A stretch of DNA of 6,348 nt from Thermodesulfobacteriales bacterium (GCA_026985945.1 JALSPN010000258.1:1-6348), one strand, 5' to 3'. Shown: positions 1-5,755, counted from the stretch's first letter. The notes: generated from the sequence alone by a model not told the origin. Translations and numbers: made by a program.

Positions 1-4
1 CTGA

Positions 5-27
5 CCCTCCCCCTACAAGGGGGAGGG
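5..27. repeat. GC-rich perfect hairpin (REP- or terminator-like)
   Basis: The arms CCCTCCCCC (5-13) and GGGGGAGGG (19-27) are exact reverse complements. T14-A18 closes a tenth pair, leaving a three-base ACA loop. Neither strand has a T-tract immediately after the stem, so a classical intrinsic terminator is not supported. A weaker 5-bp hairpin (CACCC 38-42 with GGGTG 46-50) follows. Either could end transcription of a gene left of the window, or the first could be one copy of a dispersed REP-like element. Only one copy is visible here. Confidence 0.55.
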
Positions 28-80
28 AGAACTAGCACACCCTTTGGGTGAAAAAGTCAAAGTGAGCATTTTCCTTAAAA

Positions 81-86
81 TATAAT
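81..86 (+). promoter_or_regulatory. Candidate -10 box of the porin gene promoter
   Basis: A perfect TATAAT lies in an AT-rich stretch, with no gene on either side until the porin at 254. At 17-bp spacing the -35 position (58-63) reads CAAAGT, a poor match to TTGACA, so the promoter may need an activator or may be fortuitous. Transcription from here would start near 92-94, giving a leader of about 160 nt. The start point would fall inside the palindrome GAAGAGCTCTTC (90-101). Confidence 0.4.
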
Positions 87-89
87 ACC

Positions 90-101
90 GAAGAGCTCTT
101 C
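90..101. repeat. 12-bp perfect palindrome at the predicted start point
   Basis: GAAGAGCTCTTC is its own reverse complement and sits 3 bp after the TATAAT box. Its placement over the expected transcription start would suit an operator, or a small 5'-end hairpin in the transcript. No known regulator site is recognised, and a 12-bp palindrome can occur by chance. Confidence 0.35.
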
Positions 102-115
102 TCTACTCTGCTAAC

Positions 116-181
116 CGGAAATTAGGGGGGCATAGTTTCCGCTCCCTTCTAAGAGAAGGCAGGAGGTGCATCAATTGGCAC
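116..181 (+). promoter_or_regulatory. Structured 5' leader: three abutting hairpins upstream of the porin gene
   Basis: Three stems follow each other without spacers. Stem 1 pairs CGGAAA (116-121) with TTTCCG (136-141) around a 14-nt loop that contains six Gs (125-130). Stem 2 pairs CCTTCT (145-150) with AGAAGG (154-159); CTC (142-144) can add pairs with GAG (163-165) across a CAG bulge, and this uses part of the AGGAGG at 161-166. Stem 3 pairs GTGC (166-169) with GCAC (178-181). The G-run in loop 1 could compete for the CTCCC at 142-146, which would allow alternative folds. The region matches no riboswitch consensus I can recall. A cis-acting RNA is inference from base pairing only. Confidence 0.3.
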
Positions 182-210
182 AAAATATGCTTTTCAGAAG
201 AAGATGTTAA
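175..210 (+). CDS. Possible 11-codon leader peptide ORF
   Basis: A consensus AGGAGG (161-166) stands 8 nt before a TTG that opens an 11-codon ORF, read as MAQNMLFRRRC, ending at TAA 208-210. The only other obvious use of this Shine-Dalgarno sequence is none at all, because the porin has its own at 241-248. The three consecutive codons before the last are all AGA (Arg), so the ORF could act as a translation-attenuation leader. The TTG start, the short length and the lack of comparative data make this speculative. Confidence 0.18.
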   Translation: MAQNMLFRRRC

Positions 211-253
211 AAAATGGCAACAAAAAATTAAAAAACTGTTAAAGGAGGTTTCT

Positions 254-1042
254 ATGGAGGCACGCAGGTTATGTTTATTTTTATGGTTTGTTCTGGCAGG
301 ATGTCTTTTCTTTTCAGGAGGGGTTAAGGCCGCGGAAAAACCCTCCGCAGATTACACGGTAGATTTTCTATCACAATACATCTGGCGAGGCTTTGCCCTT
401 TCTGATGATTCTGTGGTTATTGAGCCCTCTGTCACCATTTCCTACCTGGGATTTTACACCAATCTCTGGGGAAATTACGATACTGACCAGGACACCGATG
501 GCGAAGCCAACTGGAACGAGACGGACTTTACCTTTGGCTACACTTATGAAGGGCTACCCCTGGGATTATCCCTGGATGTCGGCGGCATATATTATGCCCT
601 TGACAGCAGCAAGGATTCTTTTGAACTTTTTGCCGGGCTTTCGGGCACCTGCCCCAAGACTGGAATTTCGCTAGGAATTACCGTTTACCGGGAAATCTCC
701 CATTATCCGGGCTGGTGGATTGCTATCTCCGGAGAAAGGGAGTTTAAGCTACCTTATGCCGATACCTCTTTGAATCTTTCCTTGGAAGCCATGTATCTTG
801 CAAGTGATGACGAAGGAGCTTATCCCGATCCGGATGACCCCGGAGACGAATTTACCGACTGGCTTTATCTCAAATTAGGAGCAGAGCTCAATATTCCTCT
901 GGGAGAGTATTTTATCTTGACTCCTAAAGTGTATTACAATTTTTCTCTTACGAATGATGCTGACGACTTACTGGAAGATGGCTCCTGGGACAATCACCAC
1001 GATCACTTCTACGGAGGCGTAAGTCTCTCTTTTAGCTTCTAA
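254..1042 (+). CDS. TorF-like putative porin, outer-membrane beta-barrel protein
   Basis: This 262-residue protein is probably a small outer-membrane beta-barrel. Residues 1-27 form a signal peptide (basic MEARR, hydrophobic core, likely signal peptidase I cleavage after VKA at 26 or the next Ala). The mature part shows alternating hydrophobic strands, among them DYTVDFLSQYIWRG (33-46) and FYTNLWGNYD (67-76). It ends in FYGGVSLSFSF, a typical BamA-recognised beta-signal with a terminal Phe. The SQYIWRG segment followed by GFYTNLWGNY resembles the TorF/Gcw_chp family, where members are called putative porins without a settled substrate. Acidic loops occur at 76-91 and 184-201, the first with an EF-hand-like pattern. 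The start is well fixed by AAAGGAGG at 241-248, 5 nt upstream. It is probably a single-gene unit closed by the hairpin at 1051-1084. An LAGC at 14-17 resembles a lipobox but sits inside the hydrophobic core. Confidence 0.8.
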   Translation: MEARRLCLFLWFVLAGCLFFSGGVKAAEKPSADYTVDFLSQYIWRGFALSDDSVVIEPSVTISYLGFYTNLWGNYDTDQDTDGEANWNETDFTFGYTYEGLPLGLSLDVGGIYYALDSSKDSFELFAGLSGTCPKTGISLGITVYREISHYPGWWIAISGEREFKLPYADTSLNLSLEAMYLASDDEGAYPDPDDPGDEFTDWLYLKLGAELNIPLGEYFILTPKVYYNFSLTNDADDLLEDGSWDNHHDHFYGGVSLSFSF

Positions 1043-1050
1043 CCTTAATT

Positions 1051-1084
1051 TGGTGAGAGCCTTCTCCGTAGAAGGCTCTCACCA
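1051..1084 (+). terminator. Terminator-like hairpin after the porin gene
   Basis: TGGTGAGAGCCTTCT (1051-1065) pairs perfectly with 1070-1084 around a CCGT loop, giving 15 uninterrupted base pairs starting 8 bp after the porin stop. The sequence after the stem is GCAAATACTTTTC, so the U-tract is displaced and broken. The stem is strong enough to end transcription or protect the 3' end of the mRNA, but the missing clean T-run lowers certainty. It is symmetrical and could also act on the other strand, where no gene is seen. Confidence 0.6.
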
Positions 1085-1158
1085 GCAAATACTTTTCTCC
1101 CCTTATTCACCGCCAAATCACTTCAAGAAAAAATTCTTAAAAGCCGAAAAGATCTGAG

Positions 1159-1872
1159 ATGGAAATTGAAAGGCGCCTGCGAGAAATGAAAGCTCTCCTG
1201 GCTGAAAAAAGGGCTTCTTCGATGGAGGAGCTCTGGCTTCATTTCCGGGAGCTTTACCATCTTTGTGAAGAACTTTACGCCCAGGCTTCCATAGATTTTC
1301 TGACCGGTCTTTACAATCGGCGCTTTTTCGAAAAAGAACTTGACCTCTGCGTGGAAAGGGCCCAGCGAGAAAGATGTGTCTTTTCTCTTATTTTGATAGA
1401 TCTCGATTATTTCAAGACCATCAACGATCGTTATGGCCACCTGGTAGGAGACGAAGTTCTCAAGGGGGTGGGAAATATCATCAGGGAGAGCATCCGCAAA
1501 ATAGATATCCCGGCCCGTTATGGCGGAGAAGAATTTGCTATTATCCTTCCTGGGACCACCTTTGAAGGGGCCTTTTCCGCCGCTTTTCGTCTCCAGAAAA
1601 GCCTGCAAAAACACAACTTTGGCGACGAAAAAGATCCCATAAAAATTACCGCCAGCATGGGAGTGGGAACTTATCGTCCTCTGAACGGAATTTCTGCGCA
1701 GGAATTCCTTTCGGAAATAGATGCGCTGCTTTACCAGGCCAAAATGATGGGGCGTAATTTAATCATGCCCCAAAAAGACGGTTTTTCTCAAAGTAAAGAG
1801 CTTGAAGAAGTTTCTCTTGAAGAACGGCAAGCCTTAAAAGGAGTCTGGACCCATGATGATAAGCATAACTAG
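1159..1872 (+). CDS. GGDEF-domain diguanylate cyclase
   Basis: The 237-residue protein should make cyclic di-GMP from two GTP. After an N-terminal, charged, probably coiled-coil segment (1-42) comes a full GGDEF domain: DFLTGLYNRR (46-55), the metal-binding DLDYFK (81-86) with N89/D90, GHLVGD (93-98), the signature GGEEF (122-126), SMGVG (166-170) and ALLYQAKMMGRN (189-200). RKID (113-116), five residues before GGEEF, fits the RxxD inhibitory site, so product feedback is likely. There is no membrane segment and no recognisable sensor domain, so it is a small cytoplasmic enzyme whose input may come through the coiled coil or a partner. ATG 1159 is the first possible start after an in-frame TAA at 1138-1140, but no clear Shine-Dalgarno precedes it. 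Its last 20 bp overlap the downstream ATPase gene, which implies translational coupling. Confidence 0.93.
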   Translation: MEIERRLREMKALLAEKRASSMEELWLHFRELYHLCEELYAQASIDFLTGLYNRRFFEKELDLCVERAQRERCVFSLILIDLDYFKTINDRYGHLVGDEVLKGVGNIIRESIRKIDIPARYGGEEFAIILPGTTFEGAFSAAFRLQKSLQKHNFGDEKDPIKITASMGVGTYRPLNGISAQEFLSEIDALLYQAKMMGRNLIMPQKDGFSQSKELEEVSLEERQALKGVWTHDDKHN

Positions 1873-2617
1873 CGGCAAAGGTGGGGTGGGGAAGACCTCT
1901 TTTGCCCTAAATCTTGCTCTGGCCCTAAGCCCCGCCTATCGTGTCCTTCTGGTGGATGCCGACCTGGGTCTAGCAAATGTGGATGTCATGCTTTCTCTGG
2001 CACCTACCGTCACGGTAAGACACGTGCTGCTTGAAGGACGTTCCATAAGAGAAGCTGTTATCAATAGTGGATACGGTTTTGATATCCTACCCGCAGCCTC
2101 AGGGGTGGTAGAGCTTGCCCAGCCGGATTCGGAAATGAAAGGAACCCTTGAACTTGGGCTTCGAGAGCTGGCTGAAGAGGAATACGACCTTCTCATTTTT
2201 GATACCGGAGCAGGCATAAGCCCTATAGTCCTCTGGTTCAATTGCCTGGCGGACTTTAACCTCGTAATCTATACGCCAGAGCCCACCTCTATTACCGATG
2301 CCTACGCCCTCATCAAGGTCCTCTCAAGGGATTACGGCCAGAAGAATTTCTTTCTCCTGGCCAACCAGGCCTCTGAAAAGGAAGGGGAGCAGTATTTCTC
2401 ACACCTGAACCGGGTCATAGGGCATTATCTTGGTCTTAACCCCTATTATTTGGGAGCAATTCCGAGAGACGGAGAGGTCGAAAAAAGTATCCGTCTCCAG
2501 AAACCCCTCTTGGCCCGCAAAAGGGAAAGTAAAGCCGCACAGGCCATCCTCCTGGTAGCGGAAAAATTAAAACCTTTTCTCCCTGGAGAAGAACCCCTTG
2601 TAGCCACCAAATATTAA
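1853..2617 (+). CDS. flhG: FlhG/FleN/YlxH-type MinD-like P-loop ATPase
   Basis: The 254-residue protein belongs to the SIMIBI ParA/MinD ATPases. It has the deviant Walker A KGGVGKT (9-15) with the signature Lys, the switch I/A' segment VDADLGLANVDVML (34-47), and FDTGAGIS (116-123) as Walker B/switch II. PEPTSITDAYALIKVL (142-157) and IPRDGEVEKSIRLQKPLL (203-220) are typical of FlhG/FleN, which limit the number and position of polar flagella. It lacks the usual N-terminal DQAxxLR helix that activates the GTPase FlhF, since the protein starts directly at the first beta strand. No flhF or other flagellar gene is in the window. It could therefore place another polar structure, such as pili or a chemosensory array. 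AAAAGGAG (1836-1843) inside the cyclase gene gives 9-nt spacing to ATG 1853; a second ATG follows at 1856. The stop lies within the left arm of the foldback at 2612-2726. Confidence 0.85.
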   Translation: MMISITSGKGGVGKTSFALNLALALSPAYRVLLVDADLGLANVDVMLSLAPTVTVRHVLLEGRSIREAVINSGYGFDILPAASGVVELAQPDSEMKGTLELGLRELAEEEYDLLIFDTGAGISPIVLWFNCLADFNLVIYTPEPTSITDAYALIKVLSRDYGQKNFFLLANQASEKEGEQYFSHLNRVIGHYLGLNPYYLGAIPRDGEVEKSIRLQKPLLARKRESKAAQAILLVAEKLKPFLPGEEPLVATKY

Positions 2618-2726
2618 TGGGAGCACTAGACAACCGACATCGTTAAAAGGATCCGTTCCCATTTTTCGGAACGAAAAATAGGAACGGATCCCGAAAGAAT
2701 GCCGACTAAAAATGCTCCCAGTAATA
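2612..2726. repeat. Nested foldback (MITE-like or bidirectional terminator)
   Basis: Outer arms 2612-2625 and 2713-2726 pair at 13 of 14 positions (core TGGGAGCA/TGCTCCCA). Inside them, 2649-2668 and 2672-2691 form a second stem matching at 19 of 20 positions with a 3-base GAA loop; the one mismatch is C2660/A2680. The stretches between the two stems (about 23 and 21 nt) pair only partly. AATATT occurs on both flanks (2610-2615 and 2726-2731). This architecture fits a miniature inverted-repeat element, or a very strong terminator/RNA-processing structure after flhG. On the plus strand no T-run follows the inner stem; on the minus strand TTTT follows it. There is no coding capacity. Confidence 0.6.
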
Positions 2727-2729
2727 ATA

Positions 2730-2758
2730 TTGAGGATATTTTAAACTCGAAATATCAT
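2730..2758 (+). promoter_or_regulatory. Candidate sigma-70 promoter for the MBL-fold gene
   Basis: TTGAGG (2730-2735, four of six consensus bases) and TATCAT (2753-2758, five of six) are separated by exactly 17 bp. This sits just after the foldback and about 85 bp before the MBL start codon. It suggests that the hydrolase is transcribed separately from the cyclase-flhG unit, with a leader of about 80 nt. The right boundary of the foldback (AATATT, 2726-2731) overlaps the first bases of the -35 box, so an element insertion could have supplied or changed the promoter. Confidence 0.4.
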
Positions 2759-2856
2759 CGCGCGCAGTGATGTAGTCATCGAAGCGATTCGAGTTAAGGG
2801 ACTTGATCTTTGATCTACGAAATAAAAAGACTAAAATGACCTGATGCTTCAAGTCC
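2744..2856 (+). promoter_or_regulatory. Structured leader and start-codon region of the MBL-fold gene
   Basis: AACTCGAA (2744-2751) pairs with TTCGAGTT (2788-2795). Within that loop, GATG (2769-2772) pairs with CATC (2777-2780) around TAGT. A second long-range pair joins GGACTTGA (2799-2806) with TCAAGTCC (2849-2856) and places the start codon ATG 2844 in the loop edge next to the 3' arm. TTGATCT is repeated in tandem at 2803-2816. No Shine-Dalgarno stands before the ATG. Together these suggest either translational control by RNA folding or the remains of a repeat element; neither is shown by sequence alone. Confidence 0.3.
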
Positions 2857-3818
2857 AAAAAAGGGGCCGCCTTCTTTCTCTGGCCCTCAAAAAGGCCCAT
2901 CATCTCCCAGATGGTCGTTTTAAAAACCCCTGGTTTTCCAGGGAGGCACCGGCCCTTCGGCACATCCTGAAATGGAAACTTTCTCATTTAATTGTGCGGG
3001 AAAGACCTCACATCCCGGTCCTGAAACCCCCAGAAGAACTCCTCAGCGATTCTCGGGAACCCCTCATTTGCTTTCTAGGCCACAATACGGTCTTTTTGAA
3101 GCTCTCCGGCCACGGTCTTCTTTTCGACCCTATCTTCTCCCACATCGGGGGGCTCGTAAAAAGGCATACCCCACCTCCCCTCTTGCCCTCAGAACTTCCA
3201 CCCGTCTCCCTGGTGATCTACAGTCACGCCCATCGGGATCACTTTGACCTTCCGGCACTAAAAAAGATCCCGGGGGAATTTAAAATCCTTGCGCCGCTTG
3301 GCTTTTCCCGTTATCTACCCAAGGGAAGGCTTTTCGAACTCGACTGGTTTGAAAGCCTTAAATTTAACGGCTTACGCCTGAGGGCCCTTCCCCTCCAGCA
3401 CTGGTCTAAAAGGAAACTCACCGACACCAATTCCTCTCTCTGGGCCGCCTTTATGGTCGAAAGCGAAGATTTAAAGATCTTTCTCGGGGGAGATACCGGC
3501 TACTTCTTTGGTTTCAAAGAGATCGGGGAACTTTTCGGGCCCTTTGATCTGGCACTCCTTCCGGCAGGGGCCTTCCTCCCTCGCTGGCTCATGGCCCCTT
3601 TTCACCTGAGCCCGGAAGAGGCCGTGCAGGCGGCCTGCGACCTGAAAGCCAGACAAGCCACCCCCATCCACTGGGGAGCTTATAAACTCGGAGACGAGGC
3701 CCTGGATGCCCCCCCAAGGCTCTTTAAGCTTTATGCCCGAAAGATGGGGCTAAGACCCCTTATCCTCTATCCCGGAGAGGTGGCCTGCTTCAAGGGGGGC
3801 CATTTTCAGGTCCTCTAA
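2844..3818 (+). CDS. Metallo-beta-lactamase-fold hydrolase, NAPE-PLD/RomA-like
   Basis: The 324-residue protein has the whole dizinc site of the metallo-beta-lactamase fold: H128-A-H130-R-D132-H133, H186 in LQHWSKR, D217 in GGDTGY and H276 in IHWGAY. The surrounding motifs LPDGRFKNPW (21-30), LGHNTVFLKL (78-87), FDP (94-96), SSLWAAFMV (197-205), FGPFDLALLPAGAF (231-244) and MAPFHLSPEEAV (250-261) match bacterial relatives of N-acyl-phosphatidylethanolamine phospholipase D, also annotated RomA or UlaG-like. A phosphodiesterase acting on a lipid-derived substrate is the family-based guess; the real substrate is unknown. No signal peptide is seen. ATG 2844 is the first start after an in-frame TAA at 2832-2834, though no Shine-Dalgarno is present, so translation may be weak or depend on leader folding. 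The last 69 bp overlap the convergent pabB-pabC gene. Confidence 0.88.
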   Translation: MLQVQKRGRLLSLALKKAHHLPDGRFKNPWFSREAPALRHILKWKLSHLIVRERPHIPVLKPPEELLSDSREPLICFLGHNTVFLKLSGHGLLFDPIFSHIGGLVKRHTPPPLLPSELPPVSLVIYSHAHRDHFDLPALKKIPGEFKILAPLGFSRYLPKGRLFELDWFESLKFNGLRLRALPLQHWSKRKLTDTNSSLWAAFMVESEDLKIFLGGDTGYFFGFKEIGELFGPFDLALLPAGAFLPRWLMAPFHLSPEEAVQAACDLKARQATPIHWGAYKLGDEALDAPPRLFKLYARKMGLRPLILYPGEVACFKGGHFQVL

Positions 3819-5645
3819 AAAATGCCAGGAAGACACCTCCAGAAACCCCCTTAAGGCGTTGCCAAGATAGACCTTTTCCGCCCGCAGGAGATCCTCTACC
3901 AGGAGTTCCCTTTCCCGAACCAGGCCCTGATCTAAAAGACTCTGCCGGAAGACCCCCGGCAGGAGCCCCAATTCTTTCGGAGGAGTAAAAAGCTTTCCAT
4001 CTATCTGGAGGAAAACATTGGTAATGGTGCCCTCAAGCAAACGCCCCTCATCATCAATAAAAACCACCTCAAAAAGCCCTTCCTTAAGGGCCCTCTCCCG
4101 CCACCTGGAAAACCAGGGGCGGTAGGTGGTCTTGTAAAAGACAAAGGGGCTTAAGAGCCAATCTCTACGGGCCAGGCCGATTTTTACCGGCCCGGGAAAA
4201 ATCTTTAAGGGATAGACCTCAATTTTGATCTCCCCATCCATGGCCAGAAGAAGACGCAAACGGGCAGGAAAGTCTAATCCCTTCTTGACCTTCTCAAGGA
4301 GCCCTTTAAGGGCCGCTTCATCGAGGGGAAAATCAAAATATGCTGCCCCCTCTCGCAGGCGATCCAGGTGCCAGGGGAGGAGTTTTATCCCTTCACCCGG
4401 CTCAAAGCGCATGGTCTCCAGCAGACAGAAATGAAGAGGGGGGTCTGTAAGGAACCTGGCTTTTAACAGACATTCTTCGTATTCCTTCTCCGGGATACTA
4501 TCCCAGACGATTCCCGAACCGATACCAAATTCGGCCCTTTGCTTTTGAAGCACCAGGGTCCGAATGGCCACGTTAAAAACAAAATCTTTCTCCGGCGAAA
4601 TAAAACCAAAGGCCCCGGTGTAAACCCCTCGTGGGCCCTTCTCAAGCTCTGCAATGATCTCCATGGTGCGGATCTTGGGTGCTCCGGTCACCGAACCACA
4701 CGGGAAAAGACCAGAAAAAAGAGAAGCGAAAGAGGTTTCCTTAAGACGCCCCTCCACGGTAGAGGTCATCTGAAAGACGGTTTCGTATTTTTCCACCTCA
4801 AAGAGCCTGGGCACAAAGACACTTCCGGGCTCACACACCCGGCCCAGATCATTTCGGAGAAGATCGACAATCATCACGTTTTCCGCCTGGTTTTTAGGGT
4901 CTGAGGCCAGCCAGGAAGATATCTTCCGATCCTGCTCCCGGTTCAACCCCCGAGCAGCGGTGCCTTTCATGGGCCTTGTCCAGATACGGGGCCCCTCTTT
5001 GCGCAAAAAAAGCTCGGGAGAAAAACTCACCACTGCCAGATCTCCGATTTTAAAGATCCCTCCGTAACAAACACGCTGTTTGTTACGGAGAGAGAGATAA
5101 ATCTCTTCCGGAGAAGAAGAGGTGGTGAAAAGGTATTTGAGCGTATAATTGACCTGATAAGTGTCCCCCGAAGCAATGTAAGCTTTTATTTTTTCAATGG
5201 CCGTAAGATATTCCTCTTTTGCAAGGGAAAGTTTTAAATCTTCTAAATCTAAAGGCCCGGGCTGATAGGCCTTGCAAACGGCCGAAAAGGTCTCTTTGGG
5301 AGCCTTAAAAAGTGCCAGAATGGCAAAAGGCCCCTGCGGGGGCAGAAACCGCGTAAGCCTTCTCTCAAGCAGGTAGCCAAACTCATAGGAGAAAAAACCC
5401 ACCGCCCAAAAGCCTTCTTCAAGGGCCCTTTCAAGCTCTTTGAAAAACCCGTTTATATCTTCTTTGCCGTGGCAGAGAAGGATCTTTTCCGGATTAGAAA
5501 ATAAGAGATGCCTTCTATCCTCAGGGCTCATCCGGCTTGATTCCAGGAAGGCGTAACAGAAATCCTCTTGCCGGGCTTTCAGGAAGGCCTCCAGATCAAA
5601 TCTCTTAGGAGTATGGCTCAACACCCAGAGGGGGCTCTCTTTCAT
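3750..5645 (-). CDS. pabB: Fused aminodeoxychorismate synthase component I / aminodeoxychorismate lyase (PabB-PabC)
   Basis: This 631-residue fusion should turn chorismate into p-aminobenzoate for folate. Numbering from ATG 5645, residues 1-400 are the chorismate-binding PabB part: GDTYQVNYT (160-168), PMKGT (225-229) with the Lys nucleophile that separates PabB from anthranilate synthase (PIAGT), ENVMIVDLLRNDLGR (255-269), CGSVTGAPK (316-324) and GIGSGIVWDSIPEKEYEECL (374-393). Residues 405-605 are a class IV PLP aminotransferase-fold lyase: LLETMRF (408-414), probable PLP Lys505 in FYKTTYR, EGTITNVF (538-545), LLPGVFR (561-567) and GNALRG (595-600). Ammonia must come from a PabA/TrpG glutaminase encoded elsewhere. 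The frame opens at TTG 5681, but ATG 5645 has AAAGGA 3 nt upstream (a tight gap) and begins close to the usual PabB N-terminus, so it is preferred. About 22 C-terminal residues are encoded opposite the end of the MBL gene. Confidence 0.94.
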   Translation of the reverse strand: MKESPLWVLSHTPKRFDLEAFLKARQEDFCYAFLESSRMSPEDRRHLLFSNPEKILLCHGKEDINGFFKELERALEEGFWAVGFFSYEFGYLLERRLTRFLPPQGPFAILALFKAPKETFSAVCKAYQPGPLDLEDLKLSLAKEEYLTAIEKIKAYIASGDTYQVNYTLKYLFTTSSSPEEIYLSLRNKQRVCYGGIFKIGDLAVVSFSPELFLRKEGPRIWTRPMKGTAARGLNREQDRKISSWLASDPKNQAENVMIVDLLRNDLGRVCEPGSVFVPRLFEVEKYETVFQMTSTVEGRLKETSFASLFSGLFPCGSVTGAPKIRTMEIIAELEKGPRGVYTGAFGFISPEKDFVFNVAIRTLVLQKQRAEFGIGSGIVWDSIPEKEYEECLLKARFLTDPPLHFCLLETMRFEPGEGIKLLPWHLDRLREGAAYFDFPLDEAALKGLLEKVKKGLDFPARLRLLLAMDGEIKIEVYPLKIFPGPVKIGLARRDWLLSPFVFYKTTYRPWFSRWRERALKEGLFEVVFIDDEGRLLEGTITNVFLQIDGKLFTPPKELGLLPGVFRQSLLDQGLVRERELLVEDLLRAEKVYLGNALRGFLEVSSWHFLEDLKMAPLEAGHLSGIEDKGS

Positions 5646-5715
5646 GGGTCCTTTCTTAACAAAAAATTTCCTCCCTCTCAAAAAGGGGAAAACTTTTGCT
5701 TGTTATTTTTTGAGA

Positions 5716-5730
5716 TTACTTATAAAGTAA
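5716..5730. promoter_or_regulatory. Palindromic operator candidate over a possible -10 box in the divergent region
   Basis: TTACTT (5716-5721) and AAGTAA (5725-5730) form a perfect inverted repeat around ATA, in the 110-bp gap between pabB-pabC and the flavoprotein gene. TATAAA (5721-5726) lies inside it and could be a -10 box for the rightward gene, with TTGTTA (5700-5705) as a -35 at a short 15-bp spacing. On the other strand TTGACT (5735-5730) could be a -35 for pabB-pabC, but no good -10 follows. A dimeric winged-helix repressor binding here would block the rightward gene. The regulator is not in the window. Confidence 0.35.
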
Positions 5731-5755
5731 GTCAACCTTTTGAAGGGGAGGAAAG

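Noticed and set aside
116..181. Cyclic-di-GMP (GEMM) or other known riboswitch in the porin leader
   Set aside because: A GGDEF gene nearby made this attractive, but the conserved GEMM segments (AGGGCAAACC-like and GCCTCCGGC-like) are absent. No TPP, cobalamin, SAM, fluoride or Moco consensus was recognised either.
293..304. LAGC lipobox-like sequence in the porin signal peptide (residues 14-17)
   Set aside because: The Cys is followed by hydrophobic LFF, so it lies inside the signal-peptide core. A better signal peptidase I site (VKA/A) comes after it, and a beta-barrel ending in a Phe beta-signal is not expected to be a lipoprotein.
1123..1614. 163-codon minus-strand ORF opposite the GGDEF gene
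   Set aside because: It lies antisense to a gene with intact catalytic motifs, and its translation shows no recognisable domain.
2706..2987. 93-codon minus-strand ORF spanning the repeat-rich gap and the MBL start
   Set aside because: It is made partly of the inverted-repeat region and partly antisense to the conserved MBL N-terminus. It shows no family resemblance and was not accepted as a transposase remnant.
4539..4904. 121-codon plus-strand ORF inside pabB-pabC
   Set aside because: It is antisense to the most conserved chorismate-binding motifs and its low-complexity basic translation looks like a shadow frame.
5646..5681. TTG 5681 as the start of pabB-pabC (12 residues longer)
   Set aside because: No Shine-Dalgarno precedes the TTG, and the extra residues (RGRKFFVKKG) look like translated leader; ATG 5645 has AAAGGA just upstream.
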